Shown: positions 54,602 to 63,526, numbered from the stretch's first letter. The stretch: DNA of 64,000 nucleotides from an uncultured Alistipes sp. (GCA_947623965.1 CANQIF010000003.1:62001-126000); one strand, 5' to 3'. Numbers and translations are program-made. Notes: generated by a model from the letters alone, not told the origin.

Positions 54602-57148
54602 TTAGCATTGCGCCGCAGAACGCCGCAGCCGCCGTATCCATCCGACCGCCAGCGCCGCGGCGCCGAGCAGAATCGTCAGCGAGGCGGCCAGCGTGATCCC
54701 CTCGACCGCCCTCCACGCCGGGGCGCGGAAGCGCCACTCGATCGTGTGGTCGCCGGCCGGCAGCTGCATGGCCCGCAGTACGTAGTCGGCACGGAAATAG
54801 GGGGCCTCGACCCCGTCGATGTAGGCCTTCCACCCCTTGTCATAATAGATTTCCGAGAAGATCGCGACCGCCTCCGTCGCGGCCGAGGCGGTATAGCGCA
54901 GGTAGTTCGGGCGATACTCCGCCAGTTCGATCCGGTTGCCGGCAACCTCGGCCCGCGGGGTGGCGACCGCCTCGGCATCCTTCCCCGCCACGACCGCCGT
55001 CGTGCGCAGATCGACCGCATCGAGCAGGTCGATCTCGGCCCCGGCCGTCGGGGCGAAGCGGACCTCCCCGACGAACCAGGCGGGGCCGAAGGCCGTCTCG
55101 CGCAGTTGGGCCGTCGGCTTGCCCGCCGCATCGGGGACAATGACGTAGCGCGTATTGAGCATGTCGAGCACCGCCTCGTCGTAATTGCCGAGGTAGCGGT
55201 CGATCAAGTCCTGGTAGCGGGAGAGCTTCGCCCCGTGATAGCCGCCCACCGAGCGGTGGTAGTAGGAGGTCGTCGCGTCGTTGAAGGGGCTGACCGTGCG
55301 GTTGAGCACGCGGAAGCCCGGGGTTTTGTCGGCCAGAATGGCCCGGTCGGCCGCCGTGGCAGCGATCCGGCTCCGCGCGGGAGTGGTGAAGTCGTCGTGC
55401 GAGAGGAAGCGCAGATCGACCGGCACGAGGTCGAGCAGCACGATGCCCGTCAGAAGCGCCGTGAAACCGATGCGGCCGATCCGTCGGCCGGTGAAAAGCA
55501 GCACGGCACCCGCCGCCAAGACGATCATAATGAGCGAGCGCCAGGCGTCGGCCTGCATCATCGAGCAGCGTTCGGCGGCCATCGCCGCGCCGATCTGCCC
55601 ACCCCACTCGGCATCTAATCCGCGGGCGAGGTAGCTCTGCAGGCCGTTCGCCTCGAAGAGCCGGCGCAGGTAGTCCGAGAGGAGGGCGGTAGACTCGGTT
55701 TCACCGAAGGAGAAGAGCGACCGTCCGAAGAGGATAAAGAGAAGGCAGATGCCTCCGGTGATGCCGGCGGCGATAAAGACCGCGCGCCCCAGCTCCCGAT
55801 GCGACCGGGCGGGGGCGCCGTCGATCAGGCAGGCCGGCTGGTTCCCGGAGGGCGTGCGCTGCGCGGCGAGCAGCGCGCAAAGTCCCAGCGCACCGAGGAA
55901 GGGCACGGCCCACTGCACGACGACGAGCGTCATCGAGACGGTGCGGAACTTGTTGTAGCCGGGCAGATAGTCGAAGAAAAACTCCGTGAACCCCATGAAG
56001 TTGCGGCCCCAGGCAAGCATCAGCATGACGAGCGAGGCGGCGAGCAGCCACCAGCGGTTGCGCCCGCGAACGAGCAGCGCCCCGAGCAGGGCGAGGAAGA
56101 TCGCCGCGGCGCCCAGATAAGTCGGGCCGGCGGTGTAGGGCTGTCCGCCCCAGTAGACCGGCAGCTGGTCGGCGAGGCCGTCGAGGCCCACTTCGTGCAC
56201 GGCAGCGGCGGCCTCGCCGTTGCGGGAGAAGGTCATCCCCGAGTCGCGGCCCGCGAAGTCGGGGACCAGCAGGTTCCAGCTCTCGGCGCGGCCGTAGCTC
56301 CAGGCCGTGGCGTAGTCGAGCGCCAATCCTTTCGGCGCGGCGCCGTCGGCCGTTGCGGCCAGCTCCGAGCCGCCGCGGATCGTATCGGGCGTGTGCTGGG
56401 CCGTGTACCAGAGGGGGGCGAAGTTCGAAAGAAGAGCCAGCACGCCCGCCGCAGCCAGCACGGCCGAGCGGCGCAGGAAGTCGCCCGCGCGGCGGGAGCG
56501 CAGGGCGACGATCCCCTCGCTGATCCAGAAGGCAGCCATCGCCAGCAGGAAGTAGTAGGTGATCTGGGGGTGGTTGGCGCCGATTTCGAGCGAGGCGGCG
56601 ACAGCCGTCAGCACGGCGCCGGGCCATAGGCGCCCGCGCAGGGTCGTCCAGGCGCCGGCCATCATGAGCGGCGCGTAGACGAGCGCCCACATCTTGGTGA
56701 CGTGGCCCGCGCCGATGATGAGCGGGAAGTAGGTCGAGAAGCCGTAGGCCGCGGAGGGGACGATCGCCAGCCACGGATCGACGCCGCAGCAGACGAGCGA
56801 GAGCCACATGGCCAGCATCGCGAAGAAGAGAAAGGCGGCCGGCGTGTCGAGCACGCCCCGGACGGCGGCACCGAGGGTGTGCTGGACGAGCTGCGCGGGA
56901 TATTCGATATTGATGAGGTAGGCCGGCATGCCGCCGAACATCGCCCCCGTCCACTGGGGGTCTTCGCCCGTTGCAGTACGCATCTCTCTAATCTCCTGTG
57001 ACATGCCGTCGTACTGCATCGTGTCGTGCTGCACGAGCCGGTCGCCGGAGAACTGGGGCGCGAAGTAGGCGGCCCCGGCCACGAAAAAGAGCACGACCGC
57101 CGCCAGTGCGGGGAGCATGCGGGGAAGAAGGGTTTTCAGCCGATTCAT
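54602..57148 (-). CDS. YfhO family multi-pass membrane protein
   Basis: An 848-residue inner-membrane protein with about 12-13 hydrophobic segments and large extracytoplasmic loops. N-terminal QHDTMQYDGMSQEI, then WTGAMFGGMPAYLINIEYP and PQITYYFLLAMAAFWISEG match the YfhO family, which is related to GT-C glycosyltransferases and in Firmicutes decorates teichoic acids. Here the substrate is unknown; a lipid-linked sugar transfer in the envelope is likely. The C-terminal domain (AIFSEIYYDKGWKAYIDG) is a typical beta domain. Divergent from xerD across island 12. Confidence 0.92.
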   Translation of the reverse strand: MNRLKTLLPRMLPALAAVVLFFVAGAAYFAPQFSGDRLVQHDTMQYDGMSQEIREMRTATGEDPQWTGAMFGGMPAYLINIEYPAQLVQHTLGAAVRGVLDTPAAFLFFAMLAMWLSLVCCGVDPWLAIVPSAAYGFSTYFPLIIGAGHVTKMWALVYAPLMMAGAWTTLRGRLWPGAVLTAVAASLEIGANHPQITYYFLLAMAAFWISEGIVALRSRRAGDFLRRSAVLAAAGVLALLSNFAPLWYTAQHTPDTIRGGSELAATADGAAPKGLALDYATAWSYGRAESWNLLVPDFAGRDSGMTFSRNGEAAAAVHEVGLDGLADQLPVYWGGQPYTAGPTYLGAAAIFLALLGALLVRGRNRWWLLAASLVMLMLAWGRNFMGFTEFFFDYLPGYNKFRTVSMTLVVVQWAVPFLGALGLCALLAAQRTPSGNQPACLIDGAPARSHRELGRAVFIAAGITGGICLLFILFGRSLFSFGETESTALLSDYLRRLFEANGLQSYLARGLDAEWGGQIGAAMAAERCSMMQADAWRSLIMIVLAAGAVLLFTGRRIGRIGFTALLTGIVLLDLVPVDLRFLSHDDFTTPARSRIAATAADRAILADKTPGFRVLNRTVSPFNDATTSYYHRSVGGYHGAKLSRYQDLIDRYLGNYDEAVLDMLNTRYVIVPDAAGKPTAQLRETAFGPAWFVGEVRFAPTAGAEIDLLDAVDLRTTAVVAGKDAEAVATPRAEVAGNRIELAEYRPNYLRYTASAATEAVAIFSEIYYDKGWKAYIDGVEAPYFRADYVLRAMQLPAGDHTIEWRFRAPAWRAVEGITLAASLTILLGAAALAVGWIRRLRRSAAQC

Positions 57149-57176
57149 GGTATCGAAGATCTGGTGGATTTGTCGT

Positions 57177-57184
57177 CAAAGATA
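57177..57184 (-). promoter_or_regulatory. -7 promoter element for yfhO
   Basis: The minus strand reads TATCTTTG, 28 bases before the yfhO ATG. A second copy of this promoter unit lies 74 bases further upstream (TATCTTTG at 57251-57258). Confidence 0.7.
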
Positions 57185-57230
57185 CGAATAAGTCGAGGGC
57201 AATGCCAAATTTATTTGAGCATTGCCGAAG

Positions 57231-57300
57231 CGAAGTATCTAAGGCGAAGCCAAAGATACGGATAAGCCGAGGGCAAAAACAAATTTATGGATATTTAAAT
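57231..57300 (-). repeat. left arm of a 70-base inverted repeat around island 12
   Basis: The reverse complement matches 58021-58090 in 67 of 70 positions by direct comparison. It includes the 74-base promoter unit also seen in front of xerD. Confidence 0.9.
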
Positions 57301-58020
57301 TGGAAATCGGGCCGCAGTCTGCGGCGCCCATTCAGGTGCAAATTCAGAATTATGCCCGGGCTGCAGCCTGCGGAGCGCACGCAGATTCGGTGACGAACTG
57401 CGGGCCTCCGCCGGGCGGAGGCTGCGGCCCGCTGCGCCCTTGCGGGCGCAAATTCATCATTCAAAATTACCGATCGGGCTGCAGCCTGCGGAGGAACGGC
57501 ACGAGCGGATGCGAATGGCGGGTTTCCGCTGCCCCAGACTGCGGTCCGCCGATCGCTGGGCGATCGAATGATTTGGACGATTTTGTATTGTGGAACAATC
57601 CTATTTGGACGTGTTTTGCTGCAAATTGGGTCCGTTAGGACCGGCAAGCCGCAGCCGCTGTTCGTTTGCGGGGTGTCTTGTGTCAAGATCGGTCGCTTTG
57701 CGACCGGCAGCCCGCAGCCGCCCCCGGGCGGAGGGCTGCTCCTCTGCGTCGCACGCCCGTCCGCTCGGCTGCTGGGCTGCCTTGGGTAGAAATCGGCCTT
57801 GCAAAGGCCGAGCGGGCCGCAGCCTGGGGGGCGGCTGCGGCCCGCAGCTCCTTGCAGTCGTGTGCGGCCTCCGCAGGCTGCAGCCCGATCGGTAATTTTG
57901 AATGATGAATTTGCGGCTTCGTGAAGCCGCAACGGGCCGCAGCTTCGCCCCGCGAAGGCCCGCAGCTCGCGTCCCACAGGTCCGCTCGCACGTCCTTCGC
58001 AAGCCGCGGCCCGATTTGCA
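57300..58020. repeat. mosaic palindromic repeat island 12 (yfhO-xerD gap)
   Basis: The left part is reverse-oriented and the right part plus-oriented. Hairpins: GCGCCCTTGCGGGCGC 57434-57449, CGATCGCTGGGCGATCG 57550-57566, GGTCCGTTAGGACC 57629-57642, CGGTCGCTTTGCGACCG 57690-57706, CGGCCTTGCAAAGGCCG 57794-57810 and GCGGCTTCGTGAAGCCGC 57913-57930. The island is enclosed by the inverted promoter repeats. Confidence 0.85.
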
Positions 58021-58370
58021 ATTTAAGTGTCCATAAATTTGTTTTTGCCCTCGGCTTATCCGTATCTTTGGCTTCGCCTTAGATACTCCGCCTCGGCAAA
58101 ATGCAAATGAATTTGCTTTTGCGCTCGGCTTATCCGTATCTTTGACTTCGTCTTAGATACTCCGCCTCGGCAAAATGCAAATGAATTTGCTTTTGCGCTC
58201 GGCTTATCCGTATCTTTGACTTCGTCTTAGATACTCCGCCTCGGCAAAATGCAAATGAATTTGCTTTTGCGCTCGGCTTATACGTATCTTTGGCTTCGCC
58301 TTAGATACTCCGCCTCGGCAAAATGCAAATGAATTTGCTTTTGCGCTCGGCTTATCCGTATCTTTGTCGT
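58021..58370 (+). repeat. five tandem 74-base promoter units upstream of xerD
   Basis: TCGGCTTATCCGTATCTTTG begins at 58051, 58125, 58199, 58273 (one base changed) and 58347, an exact 74-base period. Each unit carries TATCTTTG, with TTTG about 21 bases before it, so each is a potential promoter pointing at xerD. Units 2 and 3 are identical (GACTTCGTC after the box); units 1 and 4 have GGCTTCGCC. Bases 58021-58090 are the right arm of the inverted repeat with 57231-57300. Confidence 0.92.
58359..58366 (+). promoter_or_regulatory. proximal promoter element of xerD, leaderless geometry
   Basis: The TATCTTTG of the fifth unit ends 4 bases before the ATG at 58371. Confidence 0.7.
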
Positions 58371-59378
58371 ATGTTACCCGAATTTATCCGCTATCTGGAG
58401 GCCGAACGCCGCTATTCGCCCCTTACCGTGCGCAACTACCGCCGTGACGTGGAACGGTTCCTCGATTGGCTCGGGGTCGACGAAGCCTCGTTCGATCCCC
58501 GGCAACTGACCTCCGCGGAGTTGCGCGAGTGGATCATCCTCCGCAGCGAGGAGGGCCGCTTGTCGGCGGCCGCGATGAACCGCGAGATCGCATCGCTGCG
58601 CACCCTCTTCCGCTGGCTGCTGCGCGAGGAGCGGATCGATCGCGACCTCTTCAGCCGCATTCCGTCGCTGCGCACATCGCACCGCCTCCCCGTCTTCGTT
58701 CCCGAGAGCCGCATGCGCGAGGTGCTCGATGACTGCGAAGCGCCCGCCGGAGCGTTCATCGCCGAACGCGACGCCCTTATCGTGCTGCTTTTCTATGCCT
58801 GCGGTTTGCGCCTGGCCGAACTCGTGGGGATCGACCGCGACGACTTCTCGGACGATTTCCGGAACCTGCGCGTACGCGGCAAGGGCGACAAGGAGCGCCT
58901 GCTTCCGCTGCTCGATCCGGTGCGCGAACGGATTTTACACCATATCGAGACGATTCGTCGGCAGCAAATTTGCAAAAACGACGAAAAAGCACTATTTTTA
59001 TCCAGGCAAGGGCGACGAATCTCCCGTACGACCGTTTACCGCATCGTGCAGGAGCAGCTGGCGAAGAGCGGCGTGCAGGGCAAAAAGAGCCCCCACGTTC
59101 TGCGGCACACCTTCGCGACGCATCTGCTCAACGACGGGGCCGACATGCGTGAGATTCAGGAGTTGATGGGACATGCCTCGCTGCAGGCGACCCAGGTCTA
59201 CACCCACAACGACATCGCCCGCCTGCAGGCGGTCTACGCCCTGGCCCATCCGCGCAACCGGACGGCGGCGGAGACCGGCGGCAGCGGCCGGCCGATTTGC
59301 GGCGCCTCGTGCGAACCGGCGGCACCCGCCGAAGATGCGACCGACGGCGGTCCTTTGCGAAGGACCCCGGACAAATAA
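58371..59378 (+). CDS. xerD: XerC/XerD-type tyrosine recombinase
   Basis: A 335-residue site-specific recombinase. The N-terminal SAM-like DNA-binding domain (FIRYLEAERRYSPLTVRNYRR) is followed by the catalytic domain with Arg in CGLRLAEL, Lys in GKGDKERLLP, His-x-x-Arg in HVLRHTFATHL, His in LMGHASLQ and nucleophile Tyr in TQVYTH. The length and motifs fit a chromosome-dimer-resolution Xer protein. The C-terminal 35 residues are low complexity. The start is ATG 58371, at the edge of the promoter array; the frame also runs upstream into the array. hpf follows 26 bases later. Confidence 0.93.
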   Translation: MLPEFIRYLEAERRYSPLTVRNYRRDVERFLDWLGVDEASFDPRQLTSAELREWIILRSEEGRLSAAAMNREIASLRTLFRWLLREERIDRDLFSRIPSLRTSHRLPVFVPESRMREVLDDCEAPAGAFIAERDALIVLLFYACGLRLAELVGIDRDDFSDDFRNLRVRGKGDKERLLPLLDPVRERILHHIETIRRQQICKNDEKALFLSRQGRRISRTTVYRIVQEQLAKSGVQGKKSPHVLRHTFATHLLNDGADMREIQELMGHASLQATQVYTHNDIARLQAVYALAHPRNRTAAETGGSGRPICGASCEPAAPAEDATDGGPLRRTPDK

Positions 59379-59404
59379 CAGTAGTAACCCTTAACAGAAA
59401 GGCT

Positions 59405-59692
59405 ATGGACGTACAGATTCAATCCGTGAAATTCGATGCCGACAAGCGGCTGGTCGAATTCGTGAATGCCAAGATGGCGAAATTAGATCGTTTTGCCGAA
59501 CGGGTCACCGGCGCCGATGTGGTGCTGAAACTCGACAAGGATCCCGAGAAGGGCAACAAGATTGCCGCTGTTACGCTCCACATGCCCGGCGGCGACCTGC
59601 GGGCGCAGGAGCAGGCCCGCACCTTCGAAGAGGCGTTGGACGAGGCGATCGACGCCCTGAAGCGCCAGATCGAAAAACAGAAGGAGAAGTAG
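59405..59692 (+). CDS. hpf: ribosome hibernation-promoting factor, short form
   Basis: A 95-residue HPF/YfiA-type protein that binds the 30S decoding centre in stationary phase and helps 70S inactivation. VQIQSVKFDADKRLVEFVNA and GADVVLKLDKDPEKGNKIAAV match the beta-alpha-beta fold. The long-form C-terminal dimerisation domain is absent. The start at ATG 59405 is the natural N-terminus. Likely co-transcribed with xerD, with a strong terminator behind it. Confidence 0.93.
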   Translation: MDVQIQSVKFDADKRLVEFVNAKMAKLDRFAERVTGADVVLKLDKDPEKGNKIAAVTLHMPGGDLRAQEQARTFEEALDEAIDALKRQIEKQKEK

Positions 59693-59718
59693 CCCGACGG
59701 GCTGCCGCTCCGGCGACC

Positions 59719-59757
59719 GAGGCCGTCCCCGTTTTCGGGACGGCCTTTCTTGTTTTA
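59719..59757 (+). terminator. intrinsic terminator of xerD-hpf
   Basis: GGCCGTCCC and GGGACGGCC around CGTTTTC, followed by TTTCTTGTTTT. Confidence 0.9.
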
Positions 59758-59789
59758 TCGGGGCCGGAGACTTTCGGGGGCTGAAGAAT

Positions 59790-60300
59790 GAGAAATCAAT
59801 TACGGCATCGGACCCGACGGCAGCCCCGCAGCCGAGCGGTGGGCCTGCACGAGCGGACCTGCGGGACGCGAAATGCAGCCCTCCGCCCGGGGGCGGCTGC
59901 GGGCTGCTGCGGCTTCGTTGAAGCCGCAAATTCAGCATTCAAAATTCAAGATTCAAAATTCAAAATTAAAAGGGGCATTCGAATACGCTTGGGTATATAT
60001 TTCAGGTCGGACTGCAGCCTGCGGAGGAATGCTTGCGACGCCAAGGAGCAGCGGGCCTCCGCGCCGGGTAGGCTGCGGCCCGCTCGGCCTTTTCAAGGCC
60101 GAATTCCAAAAGTAAGTGCGCCCGGTTTTCAGGCCGCAGCTTGCGAAGCGCCTGCGCGAGCGGACTTGCGGACGCGAGCAGCGGGCCTTCGCGGGGCGAA
60201 GCTGCGGCCCGCCCGGTCCTGACGGACCGGGATGATACACCGTGCTATCCATTCGGGATCTTGCGGCCCGCCGATCGATTTTGCTTGCGGCAGCGCCCCG
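59790..60300. repeat. mosaic palindromic repeat island 13 (hpf-surE gap)
   Basis: Hairpins: GCGGCTTCGTTGAAGCCGC 59909-59927, CGGCCTTTTCAAGGCCG 60085-60101 and CGGTCCTGACGGACCG 60214-60229. An AT run lies at 59928-59970. Bases of about 60058-60276 are the inverted partner of 54172-54383, including the shared non-palindromic segment with GATGATACACCGTGCTATCC. Confidence 0.85.
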
Positions 60301-60371
60301 CAGCAGCTCGCTGCACCCCCAAGCGCGCAACGAAAATAAAAATGAGCCCGCTGCGTCCGAGCCCTCCTCCT

Positions 60372-61148
60372 CTATTCGAAGAGCCCCTCGAGCCGCTTTT
60401 TCTGGCCGTAGTCAGTCAGATCGACCTGCACGGGCACCACCGAGACATAGCCGTGGTCGAGGGCCCATTCGTCGGTGTCCTCCGCCTCGGGTTCGGCGTT
60501 CACGAAGTCTCCCGTGAGCCAGAAGTAGGGCCGCCCGTGGGGATCCTCGCGGCGGAAGAACTCCTCGCGCCAGAAGCCGCGGTTCTGGCGGCAGATGCGG
60601 ATGCCCTTGAGCGTCTCGGGCCGTCCGACGGGGATGTTGACATTGAGGCAGCAGGGCAGCCCGATCCCCCCGCGGAGAACCCGCTCGACGATGCGGCGCC
60701 CGTAACCGACCGCCGCGTCGAAGTCGGCATCGGGGGCGTGGTCCGTCAGCGAGAGGCCGATCGACGGACAGCCGTAGAAGCTTCCCTCGATCGCGGCCCC
60801 CATCGTTCCCGAGTAGAGGACGTTGACGGCCGAGTTCGAACCGTGGTTGATCCCCGAGAGGACCAGATCGATCCGCTCCTCGCGCAGCAGGTGGTCGAAG
60901 GCCATCTTCACGCAGTCCACCGGCGTGCCGGAGAAGGAGTAGATCGCGAGCCCCTCCTCCTCGTGCTGCTTCTTGAGAAAGAGCGGCCGGTACATCGTGA
61001 TCGCCTGGCTCATGCCGCTTTGCGTGGTCTCGGGGGCGATGGCGACCACCCGTCCGAAGGGGCGCGCCACCTCGATTGCGGCCTGGAGCCCCTTGGCGTT
61101 GTAGCCGTCGTCGTTCGTAAGGAGAATCAATCGTTCGTTCATCTTCAT
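60372..61148 (-). CDS. surE: 5'/3'-nucleotidase SurE
   Basis: Metal-dependent nucleotidase or survival protein, 258 residues. The metal-binding start LLTNDDGYNAKGLQA, then ETTQSGMSQAIT, GTPVDC and LSGINHGSN are classical SurE motifs. Begins MKMNERL at 61148; ATG 61142 is a possible alternative. It has its own promoter 18 bases upstream and is divergent from rplS, which is separated by about 420 bases. Confidence 0.97.
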   Translation of the reverse strand: MKMNERLILLTNDDGYNAKGLQAAIEVARPFGRVVAIAPETTQSGMSQAITMYRPLFLKKQHEEEGLAIYSFSGTPVDCVKMAFDHLLREERIDLVLSGINHGSNSAVNVLYSGTMGAAIEGSFYGCPSIGLSLTDHAPDADFDAAVGYGRRIVERVLRGGIGLPCCLNVNIPVGRPETLKGIRICRQNRGFWREEFFRREDPHGRPYFWLTGDFVNAEPEAEDTDEWALDHGYVSVVPVQVDLTDYGQKKRLEGLFE

Positions 61149-61165
61149 CCGTTTGTTCGTGCGGG

Positions 61166-61173
61166 CAAAGATA
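61166..61173 (-). promoter_or_regulatory. -7 promoter element for surE
   Basis: The minus strand reads TATCTTTG, about 18 bases before the surE ATG. Confidence 0.7.
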
Positions 61174-61268
61174 GCGATTTTTTCGCGGTCGCCGCAGCGG
61201 CCTCATCCCCGTCGCAGTCGTGTTCGCATTTTTTTGTCCCTTTTGTTGCCGTTGATGATTTTTTCGCG

Positions 61269-61276
61269 TATCTTTG
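61269..61276 (+). promoter_or_regulatory. -7 promoter element for rplS
   Basis: TATCTTTG; the transcript would have a leader of about 290 bases before the rplS ATG. Confidence 0.65.
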
Positions 61277-61571
61277 CCCTCCCTTACAGGGCGCAGATCA
61301 ACCTCTTTCATTGGGTGTCGGCGTTCGGAGGCAGCGTGCAGGGGGCCGGAAGCAGGGGGCCGGAAACTGGAAGACGAGGGGCCGAAAGGCAGGGAGTTGG
61401 AAAGCGGAGGGCCGACCGGGCATGGAACCCGAAAGGCCGGGAGCTGGAAGGCGGACAGCCGGAAAGCCGAAAGGCCTTTGCGGCACGCGGCGGGATTGCG
61501 GTCGGAGCACCGCATGGTAGAACGGACACAGCGGGAATGTTGGATGCGGAAATCAAAAACATGTTGCAACC
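61277..61571 (+). promoter_or_regulatory. long purine-rich, repetitive leader of rplS
   Basis: It opens with a CCCT...AGGG hairpin (61277-61292) and continues from about 61330 to 61480 as imperfect short repeats of GGGGCCGGAA and GGGAGCTGGAA type, strongly purine-skewed on the plus strand. No convincing ORF is present. It may be an autoregulatory leader or simply an expanded low-complexity tract. Confidence 0.45.
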
Positions 61572-61946
61572 ATGAACAAAGATGCAATCATCAAGCTCGT
61601 AAACGAGCAGATGTGGCCGAAGACGGATGCCGACGTTCCGTCGTTCAAGGCCGGTGACACGATCACCGTCACCTACCGGATCGTCGAGGGTAACAAGGAG
61701 CGTCTGCAGAGCTTCCGCGGTGTGGTGATCCAGATCAAGGGCTCGGGCAAGACCAAGATGTTCACCATCCGCAAGATGTCGGGCGGTGTAGGCGTCGAGC
61801 GCATTTTCCCGCTCTACTCGCCCCACATCGACAAGATCGAGGTGAACAAGATCGGTGTCGTTCGCCGCGCCCGCATCTACTACCTCCGCGATCTGACCGG
61901 CAAGAAGGCCCGCATCAAGGAGAAGCGCATGACCTCGGCGAAGTAG
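61572..61946 (+). CDS. rplS: 50S ribosomal protein L19
   Basis: A 124-residue ribosomal protein at the 30S-50S interface. [20 protein letters not shown] and [14 protein letters not shown], then the conserved [16 protein letters not shown] and [25 protein letters not shown] match bL19. It appears monocistronic, with its own promoter, long leader and strong terminator. Confidence 0.98.
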   Translation: MNKDAIIKLVNEQMWPKTDADVPSFKAGDTITVTYRIVEGNKERLQSFRGVVIQIKGSGKTKMFTIRKMSGGVGVERIFPLYSPHIDKIEVNKIGVVRRARIYYLRDLTGKKARIKEKRMTSAK

Positions 61947-61982
61947 TTCGAAGCTCTTCGCCGCAGCGGCCGTGCCGCCGAA

Positions 61983-62023
61983 AACGGAGCATCCCCACAA
62001 TCCGGGGGTGGCTCCGTTTTTTT
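61983..62023 (+). terminator. intrinsic terminator of rplS
   Basis: AACGGAGC pairs with GCTCCGTT; an inner CCCC/GGGG stem extends it; seven T follow. Confidence 0.9.
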
Positions 62024-62088
62024 GTGCGGACAGGCCGCGGCGGCCCGCATCCGGCAGGGTGTCCGTGGGGGAGGGAAATACTCCGGTG

Positions 62089-63504
62089 TTACAGCAGCGG
62101 CGAGAAGAGGCGGAGGATCGACTCTGCGAGGCGGCGCAGGCGGGGCCGGTGGAACCACTCGGCGGCATTCAGCGGATGGCTTTGTGCGCTGTCGCGTTCG
62201 TAGAGCGCCGCGAGGCGGACGACGAGCGGCTGGTCGCAGATGAAGGCGCTCACCTCGAAATTGTGTTCGAAGCTCCGGAAATCCATGTTGGCCGAGCCGA
62301 TGACGGCCAGCGAGTCGTCTACGAGCAGCTGTTTGGCGTGGAGGAATCCCGCCGTGTAGAAGAACACTTTCACACCGGCGCGCATCATGTCGTCGAGGTA
62401 GGAGTGGACGGCCAGATCGACCATCCGCGAATCGGAGTGCATCGGCAGCATCAGCCGCACGTCGATGCCGGCCAGAGCGGCGGTCTGGAGGGCGTTGTTG
62501 AAGACCTCGGAGGGAAGATAGTAGGGGGTCTGGATCCAGATGCGCTCGCGGGCGCGGCTGACGGCTAAGCAGAGGGCCTGCAGCAGCGACCGCCACTTGC
62601 CGAAGGGGCCGCTGGCGAGGATCTGCGTGATGTTGGGCTCCCCGAGATCGATCGGCGGGAAGTAGTCGGCCGAGGCGATGCGCTGGCGCGTGGTGGCGAA
62701 CCAGTCGTTCAGGAAGACGGTCTGCAGCCCCGCGACGGCGCCTCCCTCGATGCGCAGGTGGGTGTCGCGCCAGGGGCCCAGCTCCGAGCCGTAGAGATAG
62801 CGGTCGGCGATGTTCATCCCCCCGATGAAGCCGATGCGGCCGTCGATGACGGCGATTTTGCGGTGGTTGCGGTAGTTGACCTTGCTCGTGAAGCGCGGGA
62901 ACTGCACGTGCAGGAAGGGCCGGGCCTCGATCCCCTCGCGGCGCATCGCCTCGAAGAAGCGCTTGCCGACGCTGCGCGATCCCACGTCGTCGTAGAGAAT
63001 GCGCACCTCGACCCCCTCGCGGACCTTGCGGAGCAGCGCTTCGCGCAGCCGGCCGCCCGCGCGGTCGTCCTCGATGATGTAGTACTGCAGGTGGATGTGG
63101 TGCCGGGCCTCGGCGATCGCCGCGAGCAGGGCGCTCATCTTCGAACGGCCGTCGGTGTAGACCTCGAAGCGGCTGCCGTAGAGGGGCTGGGCGTGCGCGC
63201 TCGCGGCGAGCAGCCGTTCGAGCGGTGCCAGGGGCTCGGGCACCTGCGGCCGCTCCCGCCGGGTGGCGGCCTCGATGCGGGCGTCGATCTGCTTGCGCGT
63301 GCGGCGCGAGATGTTGCGTCGCTTCGAGAGGTTCTGGCCGAAGAAGAAGTAGAAGAGCAGCCCCACGAGGGGTGCGAGCAGCAGCACGATGAGCCACGGC
63401 ATGCTCTTCAGCGGGTTGCGGTTCTCGGAGATGATGACGAAGATCACCCCGGCGACCGTCAGCGTGTAGAGCGTCAGCAGGAGATATGATACGAATCCCG
63501 ACAT
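62089..63504 (-). CDS. cls: cardiolipin synthase
   Basis: Phospholipase D-superfamily enzyme condensing two phosphatidylglycerols. The protein is 471 residues: two N-terminal membrane helices (LLLTLYTLTVAGVIFVI, LIVLLLAPLVGLLFYFFFG), HKD motif 1 in NYRNHRKIAVIDG near 215 and HKD motif 2 in FLHAKQLLVDDSLAVIGSAN near 395. HIHLQYYIIEDD and WIQTPYYLPSE are typical. It is 22 bases downstream of a DUF4837 gene and probably in its operon. Confidence 0.96.
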   Translation of the reverse strand: MSGFVSYLLLTLYTLTVAGVIFVIISENRNPLKSMPWLIVLLLAPLVGLLFYFFFGQNLSKRRNISRRTRKQIDARIEAATRRERPQVPEPLAPLERLLAASAHAQPLYGSRFEVYTDGRSKMSALLAAIAEARHHIHLQYYIIEDDRAGGRLREALLRKVREGVEVRILYDDVGSRSVGKRFFEAMRREGIEARPFLHVQFPRFTSKVNYRNHRKIAVIDGRIGFIGGMNIADRYLYGSELGPWRDTHLRIEGGAVAGLQTVFLNDWFATTRQRIASADYFPPIDLGEPNITQILASGPFGKWRSLLQALCLAVSRARERIWIQTPYYLPSEVFNNALQTAALAGIDVRLMLPMHSDSRMVDLAVHSYLDDMMRAGVKVFFYTAGFLHAKQLLVDDSLAVIGSANMDFRSFEHNFEVSAFICDQPLVVRLAALYERDSAQSHPLNAAEWFHRPRLRRLAESILRLFSPLL

Positions 63505-63526
63505 GCGGCAGCTCCCCGTGCGGGGG

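Noticed and set aside
58021..58370. CRISPR array
   Set aside because: The units are contiguous 74-base repeats without unique spacers, each carrying a promoter box, and there are no cas genes.
58371..59378. Phage or conjugative-element integrase
   Set aside because: Length, motif set and linkage to hpf fit a housekeeping Xer recombinase; no attachment site, tRNA or phage gene is nearby.
59693..60371. tRNA genes after hpf, as in many Bacteroidales
   Set aside because: No cloverleaf sequence or CCA end was seen; the interval holds a terminator and repeat island 13.
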